A DNA stretch of 64,000 nucleotides from Pseudoteredinibacter isoporae (GTDB taxonomy: Bacteria > Pseudomonadota > Gammaproteobacteria > Pseudomonadales > Cellvibrionaceae). The first letter of the stretch is position 1. Every line of letters begins with the position of its first letter. The DNA is taken from the NCBI RefSeq assembly GCF_011602085.1, contig NZ_JAAONY010000003.1, positions 310,001 through 374,000 of the forward strand, in the 5' to 3' direction. The position numbers were made by a program, and so were the translations under genes. The notes under the pieces are model-generated. The model did not search any database. It worked only from the letters and a program-made list of their open reading frames with translations, and had not been told where the DNA came from. Positions 1 to 8,909 of the stretch are shown here, piece by piece.

Positions 1-273
1 TTCTTCCCACAGACGGTTCACCCACTTGGCGGTTTCAGCAACCACTTGAAAGCGCCAACCGGTGCCCACTTCAACCAGCTCATAGCCACGCCCTTTGCAA
101 TCGGCCTGAATATCTTCCAGGATCGCCTGAATTTCTTCTTTAGCGGGGGGTTCCTGTTCTTCCTCGTCGTCTTTTACGATAAACAACTCATGTAAGCGTT
201 TAACGGTTAAGGGGTGCGCTGCCGCCAGTAAGGCACCTTCGATAATTTTGCGCAAAAGAATTTTATCGTTCAT
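1..273 (-). CDS. scpB: Segregation and condensation protein B, 3' part cut by window edge
   Basis: Only the first 91 residues are in the window; the gene runs off the left edge. The ATG on the minus strand is at 273 and the protein begins MNDKILLRKIIEGALLAA. The pattern with L-x-x-L-F, then RGYEL-EVG-G-RFQ and VNRLWEE matches the first winged-helix domain of ScpB. ScpB works with ScpA and Smc as the kleisin-associated subunit of the condensin complex that organises the chromosome. It lies 21 bp downstream of scpA on the same strand, the usual scpAB order. A short acidic insert (DDEEEQE) sits between the early helices. Confidence 0.92.
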   Translation of the reverse strand, partial: MNDKILLRKIIEGALLAAAHPLTVKRLHELFIVKDDEEEQEPPAKEEIQAILEDIQADCKGRGYELVEVGTGWRFQVVAETAKWVNRLWEE

Positions 274-294
274 TAATGGCTTTATCCTTAAACA

Positions 295-1323
295 TTACTG
301 CGCCAATTGCGCTCGGGCCTTAACGTGAATTGCCCCAAAGGCATCGCTTTGAATAATTTCGACCAGAGATTCCTTGATCAACTCCATCACCGCCAGGAAG
401 GTCACAACAACCCCAAGGCGTCCCTCTTCCACCTTAAACAAGCTCACAAAGGGAACGAATTGATTGTGACTCAGATCATCCAGCACCTGTCCCATTCGTT
501 CGCGCGTTGACAGACGTTCTTTTTCCACGTGGTGGCTTTCAAACATATCCGCACGACGCAGAACCTCAGACAACGCCAGCAGAACTTCTTTCAGATCCAC
601 TTCCGGTTCCGGGCGGGTCAAATTGCGATCGGGTGGCTGGGCAGAGCCTTGATGGATATCACGGCCCATGCGGGGCAACTCGTCGATGTCTTCCGCCGCT
701 TTTTTGAAGCGCTCGTATTCCTGCAATCGACGAATCAGGTTGGCACGAGGATCTTCCTCTTCGTCTTCAACCTCGTTGCTGCGCGGCAGCAACATGCGGG
801 ATTTGATTTCAGCCAGCATGGCCGCCATCAATAGATATTCCGCCGCCAGTTCAAACTGCATGGCGTTCATCATCTCGACGTACTGCATGTACTGGCTGGT
901 AATTTCTGCAACGTTGATATCGAGAATATCGATGTTCTGACGACGAATCAGGTACAGCAAAAGATCCAGAGGCCCTTCGAAGGCTTCCAGAATGACTTCC
1001 AGCGCATCAGGCGGGATGTAGAGATCTTTTGGTAAGGTGGTCATTTCCTTACCATCGACGATGGCAAAGGGCATTTCACCCTGACTTGGGGGCTGCTTGC
1101 TCTCCCCTTCAGCGCCAGTCTCAGTGCTCTCGGAAGCTGCCGATACTTCGGCTTCTGCACCTGAAGCGTCTACCTCGACATCTTCAGCGGCCTCTGAATC
1201 ACTGTCTTCAGGGTCAATATCGCTGTTGAGATCATCAGGTTCAGACACTGATTCAGCAGTGTCAGTCGCCATCTCGGCGCCTGCTAATTCTTCTAGTTCG
1301 TCCGTCACCCGGATACCTGTCAT
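295..1323 (-). CDS. scpA: Segregation and condensation protein A (kleisin)
   Basis: ScpA bridges Smc heads and binds ScpB in chromosome condensation. The kleisin core starts near residue 105 with the diagnostic FEGPLDLLLYLIRRQNIDI, followed by AAEYLLMAAMLAEIKSRMLLP, and ends in the C-terminal winged helix. At 342 aa it is longer than the usual 250-290 aa because of a ~95-residue Asp/Glu/Ser/Ala-rich N-terminal extension. The ORF begins at 1323, but the ATG at 1272 (residue 18) has a better AGG-type ribosome binding site, so the true start may be there. It is co-directional with scpB and probably forms an operon with it. Confidence 0.93.
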   Translation of the reverse strand: MTGIRVTDELEELAGAEMATDTAESVSEPDDLNSDIDPEDSDSEAAEDVEVDASGAEAEVSAASESTETGAEGESKQPPSQGEMPFAIVDGKEMTTLPKDLYIPPDALEVILEAFEGPLDLLLYLIRRQNIDILDINVAEITSQYMQYVEMMNAMQFELAAEYLLMAAMLAEIKSRMLLPRSNEVEDEEEDPRANLIRRLQEYERFKKAAEDIDELPRMGRDIHQGSAQPPDRNLTRPEPEVDLKEVLLALSEVLRRADMFESHHVEKERLSTRERMGQVLDDLSHNQFVPFVSLFKVEEGRLGVVVTFLAVMELIKESLVEIIQSDAFGAIHVKARAQLAQ

Positions 1324-1343
1324 TTTGTATGTGAAAACGGCGC

Positions 1344-1370
1344 ATTATAGCGCCTATTCTGCCTTGGCAA
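1344..1370 (-). promoter_or_regulatory. Putative sigma-70 promoter for scpA-scpB
   Basis: On the minus strand a perfect -10 TATAAT (1344-1349) is followed by a GC-rich stretch. A loose -35, TTGCCA at 1365-1370, lies 15 bp upstream. The site falls in the short gap between yciO and scpA, so scpAB can be transcribed on its own as well as by read-through. Confidence 0.4.
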
Positions 1371-1380
1371 CAGCTCTCGC

Positions 1381-2004
1381 CTAGGCCATAAAGTCTTCAA
1401 AACTGCCGCAACCCTGGCGTATCAACTCAGGCGTCTCGCCCGTTAAATCAATCACTGTGGTTGCTTCCATTCCACAGTAGCCACCATCCACCACCAGGTC
1501 CAGCTGATGCTCCAACGTTTCTCGAATGTCATATGGGTCGGTCAATGGATACTCGTCCCCAGGCATGATCAACGTTGAGGTCATCAGGGGCTCGCCAAGC
1601 GCCGCGATCAGCTCCAGGGCAATGTTGTTTTCCGGCACTCGCAAACCGATGGTTTTCCGTTTCGGATGCATGACCCGGCGCGGCACCTCATTGGTCGCCT
1701 CCAGCACGAAGGTGTAAGGCCCTGGCGTATGGGCTTTCAGCATACGAAACACGCTGTTGCTGACCTTCGCATAGGTGGCCAGCTCGGAAAGATCCCGGCA
1801 CATCAAGGTGAAGTTGTGATGCTTGTCGAGCTGACGAATCTGACGAATCCGGTCAATCGCGTTTTTATCCCCCAAATGGCAGCCAATGGCATAGGCGGAA
1901 TCGGTGGGAAAGGCCATCAAACCGCCGCGCTGCAAGATGTCCGCTGCTTGATTAACCAAGCGTCCCTGAGGGTTTTCGGGGTGAATCTGGAAAAACTGGG
2001 CCAC
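1381..2004 (-). CDS. yciO: YciO/Sua5/YrdC-family threonylcarbamoyl-AMP synthase-like protein
   Basis: The 207-aa protein has the YrdC fold signatures: GGLMAFPTDSAYAIGC near residue 27, a CRDLSEL loop, the GPYTFVLEA segment and KRKTIGLRVPEN. TsaC/Sua5 make threonylcarbamoyl-AMP for tRNA t6A; YciO is a paralogue with a less certain cellular role. Position beside the PHP phosphatase and scpA points to YciO and not TsaC. The start is GTG, with an AGGAG ribosome binding site 7 nt upstream. The preceding gene on this strand is the PHP phosphatase, 107 bp away. Confidence 0.85.
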   Translation of the reverse strand: MAQFFQIHPENPQGRLVNQAADILQRGGLMAFPTDSAYAIGCHLGDKNAIDRIRQIRQLDKHHNFTLMCRDLSELATYAKVSNSVFRMLKAHTPGPYTFVLEATNEVPRRVMHPKRKTIGLRVPENNIALELIAALGEPLMTSTLIMPGDEYPLTDPYDIRETLEHQLDLVVDGGYCGMEATTVIDLTGETPELIRQGCGSFEDFMA

Positions 2005-2111
2005 AAGGCACTCCTACATTACATTCTTATCATGGGCCTTATCTCAGCTGGTTAGCCTCGCCCTGTTTCCACTGGCCTTAACAGCCTACTGCGCTCTAGA
2101 TTAAGGCAGAC

Positions 2112-2948
2112 TTAATGGCACCATTGCTGCCAAACAGGCTCTATGCCTTCTGGTAGATAACCGCAGCAGGCCAATTCCTGCCAGGGTTGATTCGGTTGGT
2201 GAAAATCACTGCCCAGGGAACCCAAAAACTCAAATTCCTCAGCCAGCAGCATAATATTTCGGGTGACATTGGCGTCCTGCTTGCCACTGAGCACCTCAAT
2301 GGCCTCGCCTCCGGCCTCCTTAAAATCGGCGCAAAGCTCGCGCAGCTTGGTGCGGGTCAACTTGTATTTGTCGGGATGAGCCAGCACCGCCGTTCCGCCA
2401 GCAGCCTTGATCCAGGCCACAGCCTCGGCGACTTCTGGCCAAACGTTTTTCACGTCGCCCGGCTTACCTGCACCGAGATACTTCTTGAAGGCCTGATTAA
2501 TGCTCTTCACATGCCCTCTTTCGAGCAGAAATTGCGCGAAATGCGGTCTTCCGATTGTGCCCTTACCCGCTTTGGCTTGCACCCAGGCCAAACTGCCCTC
2601 CACACCAGCCTTGTGCAGCCTTTGAGCGATGGTTTCGCTGCGCTGTTGGCGACGCTGCCTTTGGTCCTCGACCGCAGCCAGCAAGGCCGCATTTTCATCA
2701 TCGACATTCAGGCCAACAATATGCACCCCACGCCCATTCCACTGACAGGAGAACTCTATGCCAGTAATCAGGTCTAAGCCGCAATCCCGAGCAGCAAGCC
2801 GAGCTTCATGAATACCCGAGAGGGTGTCATGGTCGGTAAGTGCGAGCACATTAACAGATTGAGCATGTGCTCTCGACACCAGCTCAGAAGGGCTTAAAAT
2901 ACCGTCCGAGTAGTCACTGTGGCAGTGCAGATCATAAATTTTGGTCAT
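2112..2948 (-). CDS. rnm: PHP-domain phosphatase, RNase AM / 3',5'-nucleoside bisphosphate phosphatase-like
   Basis: The N-terminal DLHCHSDYSDG motif, the ALTDHDT motif and GIEFSC, with later AHPDKY and GSDFH, are the metal-binding histidines and aspartates of the PHP superfamily. Members of this subgroup (E. coli YciV/Rnm) hydrolyse nucleoside 3',5'-bisphosphates and trim the 5' ends of ribosomal RNAs. The 278-aa length fits. It is the first gene of a minus-strand run into yciO. The 169-bp gap to the divergent gene at 3118 must hold promoters for both directions. Confidence 0.85.
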   Translation of the reverse strand: MTKIYDLHCHSDYSDGILSPSELVSRAHAQSVNVLALTDHDTLSGIHEARLAARDCGLDLITGIEFSCQWNGRGVHIVGLNVDDENAALLAAVEDQRQRRQQRSETIAQRLHKAGVEGSLAWVQAKAGKGTIGRPHFAQFLLERGHVKSINQAFKKYLGAGKPGDVKNVWPEVAEAVAWIKAAGGTAVLAHPDKYKLTRTKLRELCADFKEAGGEAIEVLSGKQDANVTRNIMLLAEEFEFLGSLGSDFHQPNQPWQELACCGYLPEGIEPVWQQWCH

Positions 2949-3117
2949 GGAAGCCCCAGACGACGGAAGACAGGCGATTGACGACTAATCCCGCAACCGC
3001 AAAAAACGTAAATATTGTAACGTGTTAGCCCTGATAAAACACGAGCACATGAAAATCGCTCAGTTTTTGCACACAAAAACTCAATCAGCCGCTAAGACCT
3101 GAACATAAGAATTCATC

Positions 3118-3888
3118 GTGAATACCAACGAACAGACAGATAAACATCAGACGGACGAGAACATCAGCGCCGAGGACATTCAGGCGGCTAATGACAACCG
3201 TGAAAAACCCAAAAAAGAAAGCCTGCTGGCTAACCTGTTATTAAATATTGTGGTTCCCACTCTGGTGCTGACCAAGCTCAGTGGCGATGAATATCTGGGC
3301 ACCAAGCTTGCCATCATTGTCGCGCTCGCTTTCCCAATTTTATACGGTGCCAACGACCTGATTCGCAACGGCAAAATCAATTTCTTTTCCGCTTTGGGCA
3401 TTGTCAGTGTTGCACTTACAGGCGGCATGAGCCTGATGGAATTGCCACCGGAATATATCGCCATTAAAGAAGCCGCCATTCCGGGTTTGATTGGATTAGC
3501 CGTGCTTGTTTCGATCAAAACCAAATATCCGCTAGTGCGTACGTTTTTGTACAACGATAAATTTTTACAGACTGACAAAGTTGAACAAGCTCTGGAAAAA
3601 CGTGGCAAAGTCACAGACTTTAATAAAGCCATGCGCAATGCTTCCATTATGCTATCCGGTTCCTTCTTTTTATCCTCAGCATTGAATTATATTCTGGCAA
3701 AGATGCTGCTCGTCAGTGAGCCCGGCACAGAAGCGTTCAATGCCGAACTTGGCAAAATGACGGCCTTAAGCTTTCCCGTTATTGCTGTACCAGCCACCAT
3801 CATTATGATGGGTACCCTGTTTTATGTTTTTCGTTCTATTACTCGATTGTCAGGCCTCAGCCTTGATGAAATCATGGTAGAACAGTAG
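3118..3888 (+). CDS. VC0807-like multi-pass inner membrane protein
   Basis: A polar N-terminus of ~30 residues is followed by about six hydrophobic segments: [60 protein letters not shown], a pair around [21 protein letters not shown] and a C-terminal [18 protein letters not shown]. The pattern resembles the VC0807 family, whose function is unknown. The start is GTG with a poor ribosome binding site, so a downstream start cannot be ruled out. It is the first gene of a plus-strand cluster with the YciI-like gene 14 bp downstream. Confidence 0.7.
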   Translation: MNTNEQTDKHQTDENISAEDIQAANDNREKPKKESLLANLLLNIVVPTLVLTKLSGDEYLGTKLAIIVALAFPILYGANDLIRNGKINFFSALGIVSVALTGGMSLMELPPEYIAIKEAAIPGLIGLAVLVSIKTKYPLVRTFLYNDKFLQTDKVEQALEKRGKVTDFNKAMRNASIMLSGSFFLSSALNYILAKMLLVSEPGTEAFNAELGKMTALSFPVIAVPATIIMMGTLFYVFRSITRLSGLSLDEIMVEQ

Positions 3889-3902
3889 CCACCGGAACCT
3901 TT

Positions 3903-4202
3903 ATGTACTACGCGATTATTAGTGAAGATATTCCCAACAGTTTGGAAAAAAGACTCGCCGCACGCCCCGACCATCTCGCCCGCCTGGAGCAATTAAATGC
4001 AGCAGGTCGCTTATTGATTGCCGGCCCCCACCCCGCGATTGACGACGAGAATCCGGGCGAAGCGGGTTTCAGTGGCAGCCTGGTTGTTGCCGAGTTTGAA
4101 AATCTTTCCACTGCCCAGGCATGGGCGGATGAAGACCCTTATGTCGCCGCCGGCGTTTACGCCAAGGTTGTTGTAAAACCCTATAAAAAAGTATTGCCCT
4201 GA
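3903..4202 (+). CDS. yciI: YciI family protein
   Basis: The 99-aa protein has the compact alpha/beta YciI fold: [28 protein letters not shown], then [24 protein letters not shown], and [25 protein letters not shown]. The family is related to muconolactone isomerase-like dimeric barrels; the His and Asp of the [10 protein letters not shown] region occupy the putative active site. The substrate is not known. The gene sits between a membrane protein and an SH3 protein and is probably co-transcribed with both. The name follows E. coli yciI, which also lies near this neighbourhood. Confidence 0.82.
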   Translation: MYYAIISEDIPNSLEKRLAARPDHLARLEQLNAAGRLLIAGPHPAIDDENPGEAGFSGSLVVAEFENLSTAQAWADEDPYVAAGVYAKVVVKPYKKVLP

Positions 4203-4240
4203 TTTTTATTTTGAGCAATCAATACTACAGTGACAGAGTT

Positions 4241-4936
4241 ATGAGCAAGACCACCAAAATCAGTATGTTTAAAGCCGGCCTGATTGGCAGCGCCCTGATG
4301 GCCAGCCTGTTGAGCGCCCCAAGCTTCGCCCAGCAAACCCGCTGGATTTCCGATGTGTTATATGTCCCCATGCGTAAGGGCCCAAGTAATCAACACACCA
4401 TTTTGCATCGCGGTTTAAAATCCGGGACTCGACTGAGCATCATCGAGGCCCAGGAAAACTGGAGCCAGGTAAGACTGGCTGACGGCAGCACCGGCTGGAT
4501 ACCAAATCAATATCTGCTGGAAGAACCCATTGCCGCACTTAAACTTGAAGACGCCGCCCAAAAAGCACAGCGCAGCAGCAATCGTTACCAGGAAGCTGCC
4601 GACAAACTCAAGCAGTTGAGTGCGGAAAACGAAAGCCTGAAAAAACAACTCAGCAATTCCGAACAAGGCTCCAGCGCCCTGAGTAGCGAACTGAATCAGA
4701 TCAAACAGATCTCTGCTAACGCCATCGATTTGAACAACAACTACCAGCAACTGGCCAAAGACCATCAACTGTTGCAAACCGAATTGGATGTTGCACGCGC
4801 TGAAAACGAACGCTTGAAAAAAGAAGATAGCCAGACCTGGTTTGTTTATGGCGCTGGCGCCGTATTACTGGGTGTCATCATCACACTGATTGTGCCGGCG
4901 ATTCGCCCGCGTCGTCGCCGCTCTGAATGGGGGTAA
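4241..4936 (+). CDS. SH3-domain protein of the TIGR04211 type, membrane-anchored
   Basis: A signal peptide (residues 1 to ~30, ending SAPSFAQQ) leads to a bacterial SH3 domain (ISDVLYVPMRKGPSNQH to STGWIPNQYLLEEP). A coiled coil of ~100 residues rich in Gln, Glu and Lys follows, then one C-terminal membrane helix (YGAGAVLLGVIITLIVPAI) and a basic tail. This architecture matches TIGR04211 envelope proteins such as YgiM. An in-frame TTG at 4211 exists, but the ATG at 4241 gives a proper signal peptide and is preferred. The stop lies a few bases before the next start. Confidence 0.8.
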   Translation: MSKTTKISMFKAGLIGSALMASLLSAPSFAQQTRWISDVLYVPMRKGPSNQHTILHRGLKSGTRLSIIEAQENWSQVRLADGSTGWIPNQYLLEEPIAALKLEDAAQKAQRSSNRYQEAADKLKQLSAENESLKKQLSNSEQGSSALSSELNQIKQISANAIDLNNNYQQLAKDHQLLQTELDVARAENERLKKEDSQTWFVYGAGAVLLGVIITLIVPAIRPRRRRSEWG

Positions 4937-4941
4937 TTGTA

Positions 4942-5562
4942 ATGAGCCAATCGAATATCTCACTTAAAGTGATTATGATCACTTTTCTCACCGCCTTATT
5001 GTTCAGCGCAAACAGCTGGAGTGAAAAAAGACCCCAGGTCAAAATTCAAACCACCATGGGCGATATTTATCTGGAGCTTTATCCTGAGAAATCCCCTATC
5101 GCGGTGGAAAACTTTTTAAAGTATGTGGATCGCCATTTTTATGATGGCCTGATTTTTCACCGCGTGCTGCCCCGCTTCATGATTCAAACCGGCGGTTTTG
5201 GTTTTGATTTTTCAAAGAAGGAAACCGACGAGCCCATCAAAAACGAATCAGCGAATGGTTTAAGCAACCGTTGCGGCACGGTTGCCATGGCTCGACTGGG
5301 TGACGACCCCGACTCAGGCTCGTCCCAATTTTACATTAACGTCAATAACAATAAGCACTTGGACATCGGCGATAACGAAGGTTACACCGTATTTGGCCGG
5401 GTGATTAAAGGCATTCGCATTGCCGAAGCAATCTCCGAGCTACGTCGCGGCAAACATTCGGGTCAGTTTGCGGACGCACCCAACCAGATGGTTCAAATCG
5501 TTAAAGTGAAGCGCGTAAAAGGCCAGAAAATTTATAACACCAAGTGTGCGGCAACACGCTAG
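4942..5562 (+). CDS. Cyclophilin-type peptidyl-prolyl cis-trans isomerase, exported
   Basis: A signal peptide (VIMITFLTALLFSANSWS) precedes a cyclophilin domain. Visible motifs are FLKYVDRHFYDGLIFHRVLPRFMIQTGGFGFD, NRCGTVAMAR, DSGSSQFYINVNNN and YTVFGRVIKG, including the catalytic Arg of the FHRV segment and the GSSQFYIN core. It catalyses prolyl isomerisation during folding, probably in the periplasm (PpiA-like). An upstream in-frame ATG at 4927 overlaps the SH3 gene; the ATG at 4942 has a GGGGGT stretch before it and is preferred. This is the last gene of the plus-strand cluster. Confidence 0.88.
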   Translation: MSQSNISLKVIMITFLTALLFSANSWSEKRPQVKIQTTMGDIYLELYPEKSPIAVENFLKYVDRHFYDGLIFHRVLPRFMIQTGGFGFDFSKKETDEPIKNESANGLSNRCGTVAMARLGDDPDSGSSQFYINVNNNKHLDIGDNEGYTVFGRVIKGIRIAEAISELRRGKHSGQFADAPNQMVQIVKVKRVKGQKIYNTKCAATR

Positions 5563-5569
5563 CGCCATT

Positions 5570-5590
5570 GGCGAGCCCTTGAGGCTCGCC
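5570..5590. terminator. Hairpin between convergent genes
   Basis: A perfect 8-bp stem, GGCGAGCC paired with GGCTCGCC around a CTTGA loop, lies just past the cyclophilin stop codon and ~40 bp before the stop of the convergent thioesterase gene. It lacks a clean T-run on either strand. Confidence 0.5.
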
Positions 5591-5630
5591 TTCCCAAGCT
5601 CTTACTTTTCCCGAGCGAAAACGACCAAAA

Positions 5631-6419
5631 CTATTGCGCAGGGATAAACTGAGCCAACTGGCGAGATACCGCGACCAGATTATCGTCTTCATCCCACAGC
5701 TCACCATCTTCCTGCAACAGGGTTTTGCCCAGATACTTGCTGTGAAAACGCGCTTTCAGCCACTCGCTCTTGGGAATATTTTTGATGTGCACACTCATTT
5801 CAATGGTAGGCACCCAGCCCAGAGCACCGTGACTGACAAAAATTGATGGTGGACAGGTATCGCAGGCCATCATTAGCGATGTCGGACTCCATTCGCTGAG
5901 CGAAGGAATACGCATCCAGCCATAAATTTCCGAAACATCCGTGGTATCACCCTTGGTCCAACCTGCAGTAGCCGGATCAATTCGCATCTCAACCTGATCA
6001 AAAACGGTAAGCCCCGGCATTCCTGCACGGGTTCTGCAGTCCTCTTTGGGCGCCAGATTAAGAAGCTTTTCCTGGCTGTTTACCTCCTGTTCGTAATCCG
6101 CCATAAAGGTGCCGAAGGCTTGCAAAACAACACGATCTCCCTGTCGGGCCGTGGCCTGCAAACGATCGAACTGGCGACTTTGGGCAAAGCGCTGAACTTC
6201 AATTTCAAGCGGCGCATTCTCCTGGGTTTTCGCGCTGTAATTCACCGTCACCTGGACAGGCTTGGCAAGATTTGCGTAACGACTCATGGCCTCACCCAAC
6301 AAAGCCATCAGATAACCGCCATTCGGGGCAGACATGATCGACCAATTGCTGGACACCTGGGCTCGATATAAACCTTCAGATAATGCTTCCAGCTGGGTAT
6401 CCTGGGAAAATATGCTCAT
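5631..6419 (-). CDS. Acyl-CoA thioesterase-like protein (double hot-dog, TesB-like)
   Basis: The 262-aa protein fits a thioesterase of two fused hot-dog domains: WSIMSAPNGGYLMALLGEAM and VTVNYSAKTQENAPLEIEVQ in the first, SLSEWSPTSLMMACDTCPPSIF and PTIEMSVHIKNIP in the second. It would hydrolyse an acyl-CoA whose identity cannot be read here. The ORF extends to 6521, but the ATG at 6419 is preceded by GGAGTG at good spacing and starts where the homologous fold starts. It is a single gene, convergent with the cyclophilin. Confidence 0.78.
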   Translation of the reverse strand: MSIFSQDTQLEALSEGLYRAQVSSNWSIMSAPNGGYLMALLGEAMSRYANLAKPVQVTVNYSAKTQENAPLEIEVQRFAQSRQFDRLQATARQGDRVVLQAFGTFMADYEQEVNSQEKLLNLAPKEDCRTRAGMPGLTVFDQVEMRIDPATAGWTKGDTTDVSEIYGWMRIPSLSEWSPTSLMMACDTCPPSIFVSHGALGWVPTIEMSVHIKNIPKSEWLKARFHSKYLGKTLLQEDGELWDEDDNLVAVSRQLAQFIPAQ

Positions 6420-6575
6420 AATCACTCCACTTACATTTACCGGAAAAATAGCATGTTCCATTGGGGAACCCACTGACAAATTCGCTAAAAGCACTAAGCA
6501 TTTTAGGACCACCCAGTACAAAAAAGATAAATGTCAGGCGAAAAAGGACAGAAACAAGAAAAGAATAGCAGACAC

Positions 6576-6603
6576 AAAAAAGCCGGCATATGCCGGCTTT
6601 TTT
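6576..6603 (-). terminator. Rho-independent terminator of the rpsP-rplS operon
   Basis: A perfect 28-bp palindrome: six A, GCCGGCAT and its complement, six T. It starts 18 bp after the rplS stop on the minus strand. The symmetry means it can also stop plus-strand transcription. Confidence 0.88.
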
Positions 6604-6621
6604 ACTAAATGCTGACGCGAC

Positions 6622-6972
6622 TTAGTTAAGCTTCTCTTTAATACGAGCCGCTTTACCGGTCAGGCTGCGCAAGTAGTACAACTTGGCCTGACGAACGTCA
6701 CCACGACGCTTAACTGTCACACTGTCTACCAGTGGAGAGTGCAGCTGGAAGGTACGCTCAACGCCTACGCCGTGAGAAATCTTGCGAACGGTGAACGCAG
6801 AGTTCAAACCACGGTTACGCTTACCGATTACAACACCTTCAAAGGCCTGCAAACGCTCACGGTTACCTTCTTTTACTTTAACTTGAACAACGATAGTGTC
6901 ACCTGGAGAAAACTCAGGTACATCTTTCTTCATCTGTTCGTTATTCAATTCCTGAATAATTTTGTTGCTCAT
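6622..6972 (-). CDS. rplS: 50S ribosomal protein L19
   Basis: The 116-aa protein matches L19 throughout: [59 protein letters not shown] and a C-terminal [15 protein letters not shown]19 sits at the interface of the two ribosomal subunits. It is the last gene of rpsP-rimM-trmD-rplS, 48 bp after trmD, and has a strong terminator directly downstream. The start has a GGAG-type site (GAGGAGTCA). Confidence 0.97.
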   Translation of the reverse strand: MSNKIIQELNNEQMKKDVPEFSPGDTIVVQVKVKEGNRERLQAFEGVVIGKRNRGLNSAFTVRKISHGVGVERTFQLHSPLVDSVTVKRRGDVRQAKLYYLRSLTGKAARIKEKLN

Positions 6973-7020
6973 GATTGACTCCTCAAAAAGTCAGTCTGTA
7001 TTTGTCGCTTCACAGCGAGA

Positions 7021-7779
7021 TTAACTTGTTTCGAGGTCTGCCTTAAATTCGGCTAACAGCTTCTGCTGCTCCTCGTTCAACGATAATTTTTCCAGCAAAT
7101 CCGGCCGTCGCTGCCAGGTTCTGCCCAATGATTGCTTGAGCCGCCATTGGCGAATTTTTTCGTGGTTACCCGACAGCAAAACCGCCGGAACCGATTCACC
7201 CTGGAACACTTCAGGTCTTGTATAGTGAGGACAATCCAGCAAACCATCACTGAAGGAGTCCTGCTCTGCCGACTGTTGATGCCCTAAAGCACCCGGCAAT
7301 AAACGCGTTACAGCGTCGAGCATCACCATTGCGGCTAATTCGCCGCCGCTTAAGACATAATCGCCAATCGACCATTCAGCATCCACCTGGGCCTGAATCA
7401 ATCGTTCGTCGACGCCTTCATAACGACCGGCCAACAACACCAAATTCCCGGACTCAGGTGCGGCAAAGTGCTTGGCAGCTGATTGATCAAAAACCTTGCC
7501 CTGGGGGGATAAATACACCACCATGGCCGACTTTCCATCGCTTTCAGCCCACTGCCGGGCCTCTTCAATGGCATCGCTGAGAGGCTGAATCATCATCAGC
7601 ATTCCCGGACCGCCACCATAAGGCCTGTCATCGACAGTTTGATGCCTGTCGCTGGTATGGCTCCTCGGATTAAAACAACGTAAATCCAAAACGCCTTGCT
7701 CACAGGCCCGACCAGAAACACCATAACGGCTCACTGCGTCGAACATTTCCGGAAACAAAGTGACTACGGCAATGCGCAT
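7021..7779 (-). CDS. trmD: tRNA (guanine-N1)-methyltransferase
   Basis: TrmD methylates G37 of tRNAs that read CNN codons and prevents +1 frameshifting. The 252-aa protein has [15 protein letters not shown] at the N-terminus, the [14 protein letters not shown] motif, the SPQGKVFDQ segment, the [10 protein letters not shown] motif and [27 protein letters not shown], which forms the SAM-binding trefoil knot. The spacing to rimM is 31 bp. Nothing unusual is seen. Confidence 0.97.
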   Translation of the reverse strand: MRIAVVTLFPEMFDAVSRYGVSGRACEQGVLDLRCFNPRSHTSDRHQTVDDRPYGGGPGMLMMIQPLSDAIEEARQWAESDGKSAMVVYLSPQGKVFDQSAAKHFAAPESGNLVLLAGRYEGVDERLIQAQVDAEWSIGDYVLSGGELAAMVMLDAVTRLLPGALGHQQSAEQDSFSDGLLDCPHYTRPEVFQGESVPAVLLSGNHEKIRQWRLKQSLGRTWQRRPDLLEKLSLNEEQQKLLAEFKADLETS

Positions 7780-7810
7780 ACCTGCCTCCTGAGCTTAACC
7801 ACGACCGCTG

Positions 7811-8359
7811 TTAAAATTCCGGGTCCCAATCAACCCGAACTTCTCCAGCTTGCAAATCCACCGAGGTAACAAACTGACCAGGAACATAGGGCACCAAACG
7901 TTCTTTGTTGTCCAGACTTCCCAGCTCAGCCTTATCACCTTTGACAACCAGCACATCATTAGCACCGGTAGCCATTAGCTTCTGCACCTTTCCGAGCAAT
8001 TGTGGCGAACCACCATGCTCACTAATAACCTTGAGCCCTACCAGCTGATGCCAATAGTACTCACCGTCTTCCAGCTCCGGCATTTGATCACGCTCAACGG
8101 CGATATCCACTTTGGTATAACCTTCTGCCAGGGTACGGTCATCAACGCCTTTAATGTGAGCGATAAGACCGTTGCCATGGGGTTTGGCTTGATCAATTTC
8201 TACCGGTTTTACCCCGTGGCGCGTTTTCAGCCACCAAGGGGAGTACTCAAGAATATTCTCACGAGGCTCTGTATCTGAATGGACCTTTACCCAGCCCTTG
8301 ATACCAAAAACACCCGTAATGCGCCCAACAGTAACCAAATTTGACGACGAGCTACTCAT
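7811..8359 (-). CDS. rimM: Ribosome maturation factor RimM
   Basis: RimM binds S19 and assists maturation of the 30S head domain. The 182-aa protein shows the N-terminal RimM beta-barrel (VGRITGVFGIKGWVKVHSDTEP) and the PRC-barrel (GEYYWHQLVGLKVI, GANDVLVVKGD, RLVPYVPGQFV). It starts 17 bp after the rpsP stop, as usual for this operon. Confidence 0.96.
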   Translation of the reverse strand: MSSSSSNLVTVGRITGVFGIKGWVKVHSDTEPRENILEYSPWWLKTRHGVKPVEIDQAKPHGNGLIAHIKGVDDRTLAEGYTKVDIAVERDQMPELEDGEYYWHQLVGLKVISEHGGSPQLLGKVQKLMATGANDVLVVKGDKAELGSLDNKERLVPYVPGQFVTSVDLQAGEVRVDWDPEF

Positions 8360-8376
8360 GGGACTTACAGCAGGCC

Positions 8377-8622
8377 TTAGGCCGCTGCTGCTTCTTTCAA
8401 CAGCTTACGAACGCGATCGGAAACCTGGGCGCCTTGGCCTACCCAGTACTCGATGCGCTCAGCGTCTACACGCAGACGCTCTTCCTGACCACGAGCAACA
8501 GGGTTGAAGAAACCAACGCGCTCAAGGTAACGACCGTCACGTGGGTTACGTGAGTCGGTTACGGTCAAGTGATAAAAAGGACGTTTTTTAGAGCCACCAC
8601 GGGCCAATCGAATGCTTACCAT
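8377..8622 (-). CDS. rpsP: 30S ribosomal protein S16
   Basis: [20 protein letters not shown] and [19 protein letters not shown] are the S16 hallmarks; the protein is 81 aa, the normal length. The open frame extends upstream to 8682, but the ATG at 8622 has an AGGAAGA ribosome binding site and gives the canonical N-terminus. It is the first gene of the ribosomal operon; a probable promoter lies about 95 bp upstream. Confidence 0.97.
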   Translation of the reverse strand: MVSIRLARGGSKKRPFYHLTVTDSRNPRDGRYLERVGFFNPVARGQEERLRVDAERIEYWVGQGAQVSDRVRKLLKEAAAA

Positions 8623-8717
8623 GTAAGTCTTCCTACTATATTTACAATGTGCTGCCTCACGGCATGAACAAATAGTCTTCAACTTCCTTAGGCCTTATAG
8701 CCCGAAGAAGGCGCGGC

Positions 8718-8746
8718 ATTATACTGGAAGAGCGAGCTTAAAGAAA
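8718..8746 (-). promoter_or_regulatory. Putative sigma-70 promoter of rpsP operon with GC-rich discriminator
   Basis: On the minus strand a perfect TATAAT (8718-8723) lies 17 bp from a weak TTTCTT (8741-8746). The -10 is followed at once by GCCGCGCC, a GC-rich discriminator of the kind that makes stable-RNA and ribosomal promoters sensitive to ppGpp and DksA. The ffs promoter at 32880 carries the same ATAATGCCGCGC string. Confidence 0.5.
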
Positions 8747-8865
8747 GTCCGTGTTCAGAGGCTTTGAACGGAGACCCGGGAAGGAAACGACCGATCCAGC
8801 AATGGTGAAAACCCCCGCAGAGCACCAAGCTTCTGAAACAGGCGCTCAAATGCCTGCATACAAAG

Positions 8866-8892
8866 AAAAAAGGATGCCAATGGCACCCTTTT
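8866..8892 (-). terminator. Rho-independent terminator after ffh
   Basis: On the minus strand the arms GGGTGCC and GGCATCC pair (one G-U) and are followed by a run of T. It begins 18 bp past the ffh stop and separates ffh from the rpsP operon promoter. Confidence 0.7.
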
Positions 8893-8909
8893 AAGACTGA
8901 GAGGTGGAA

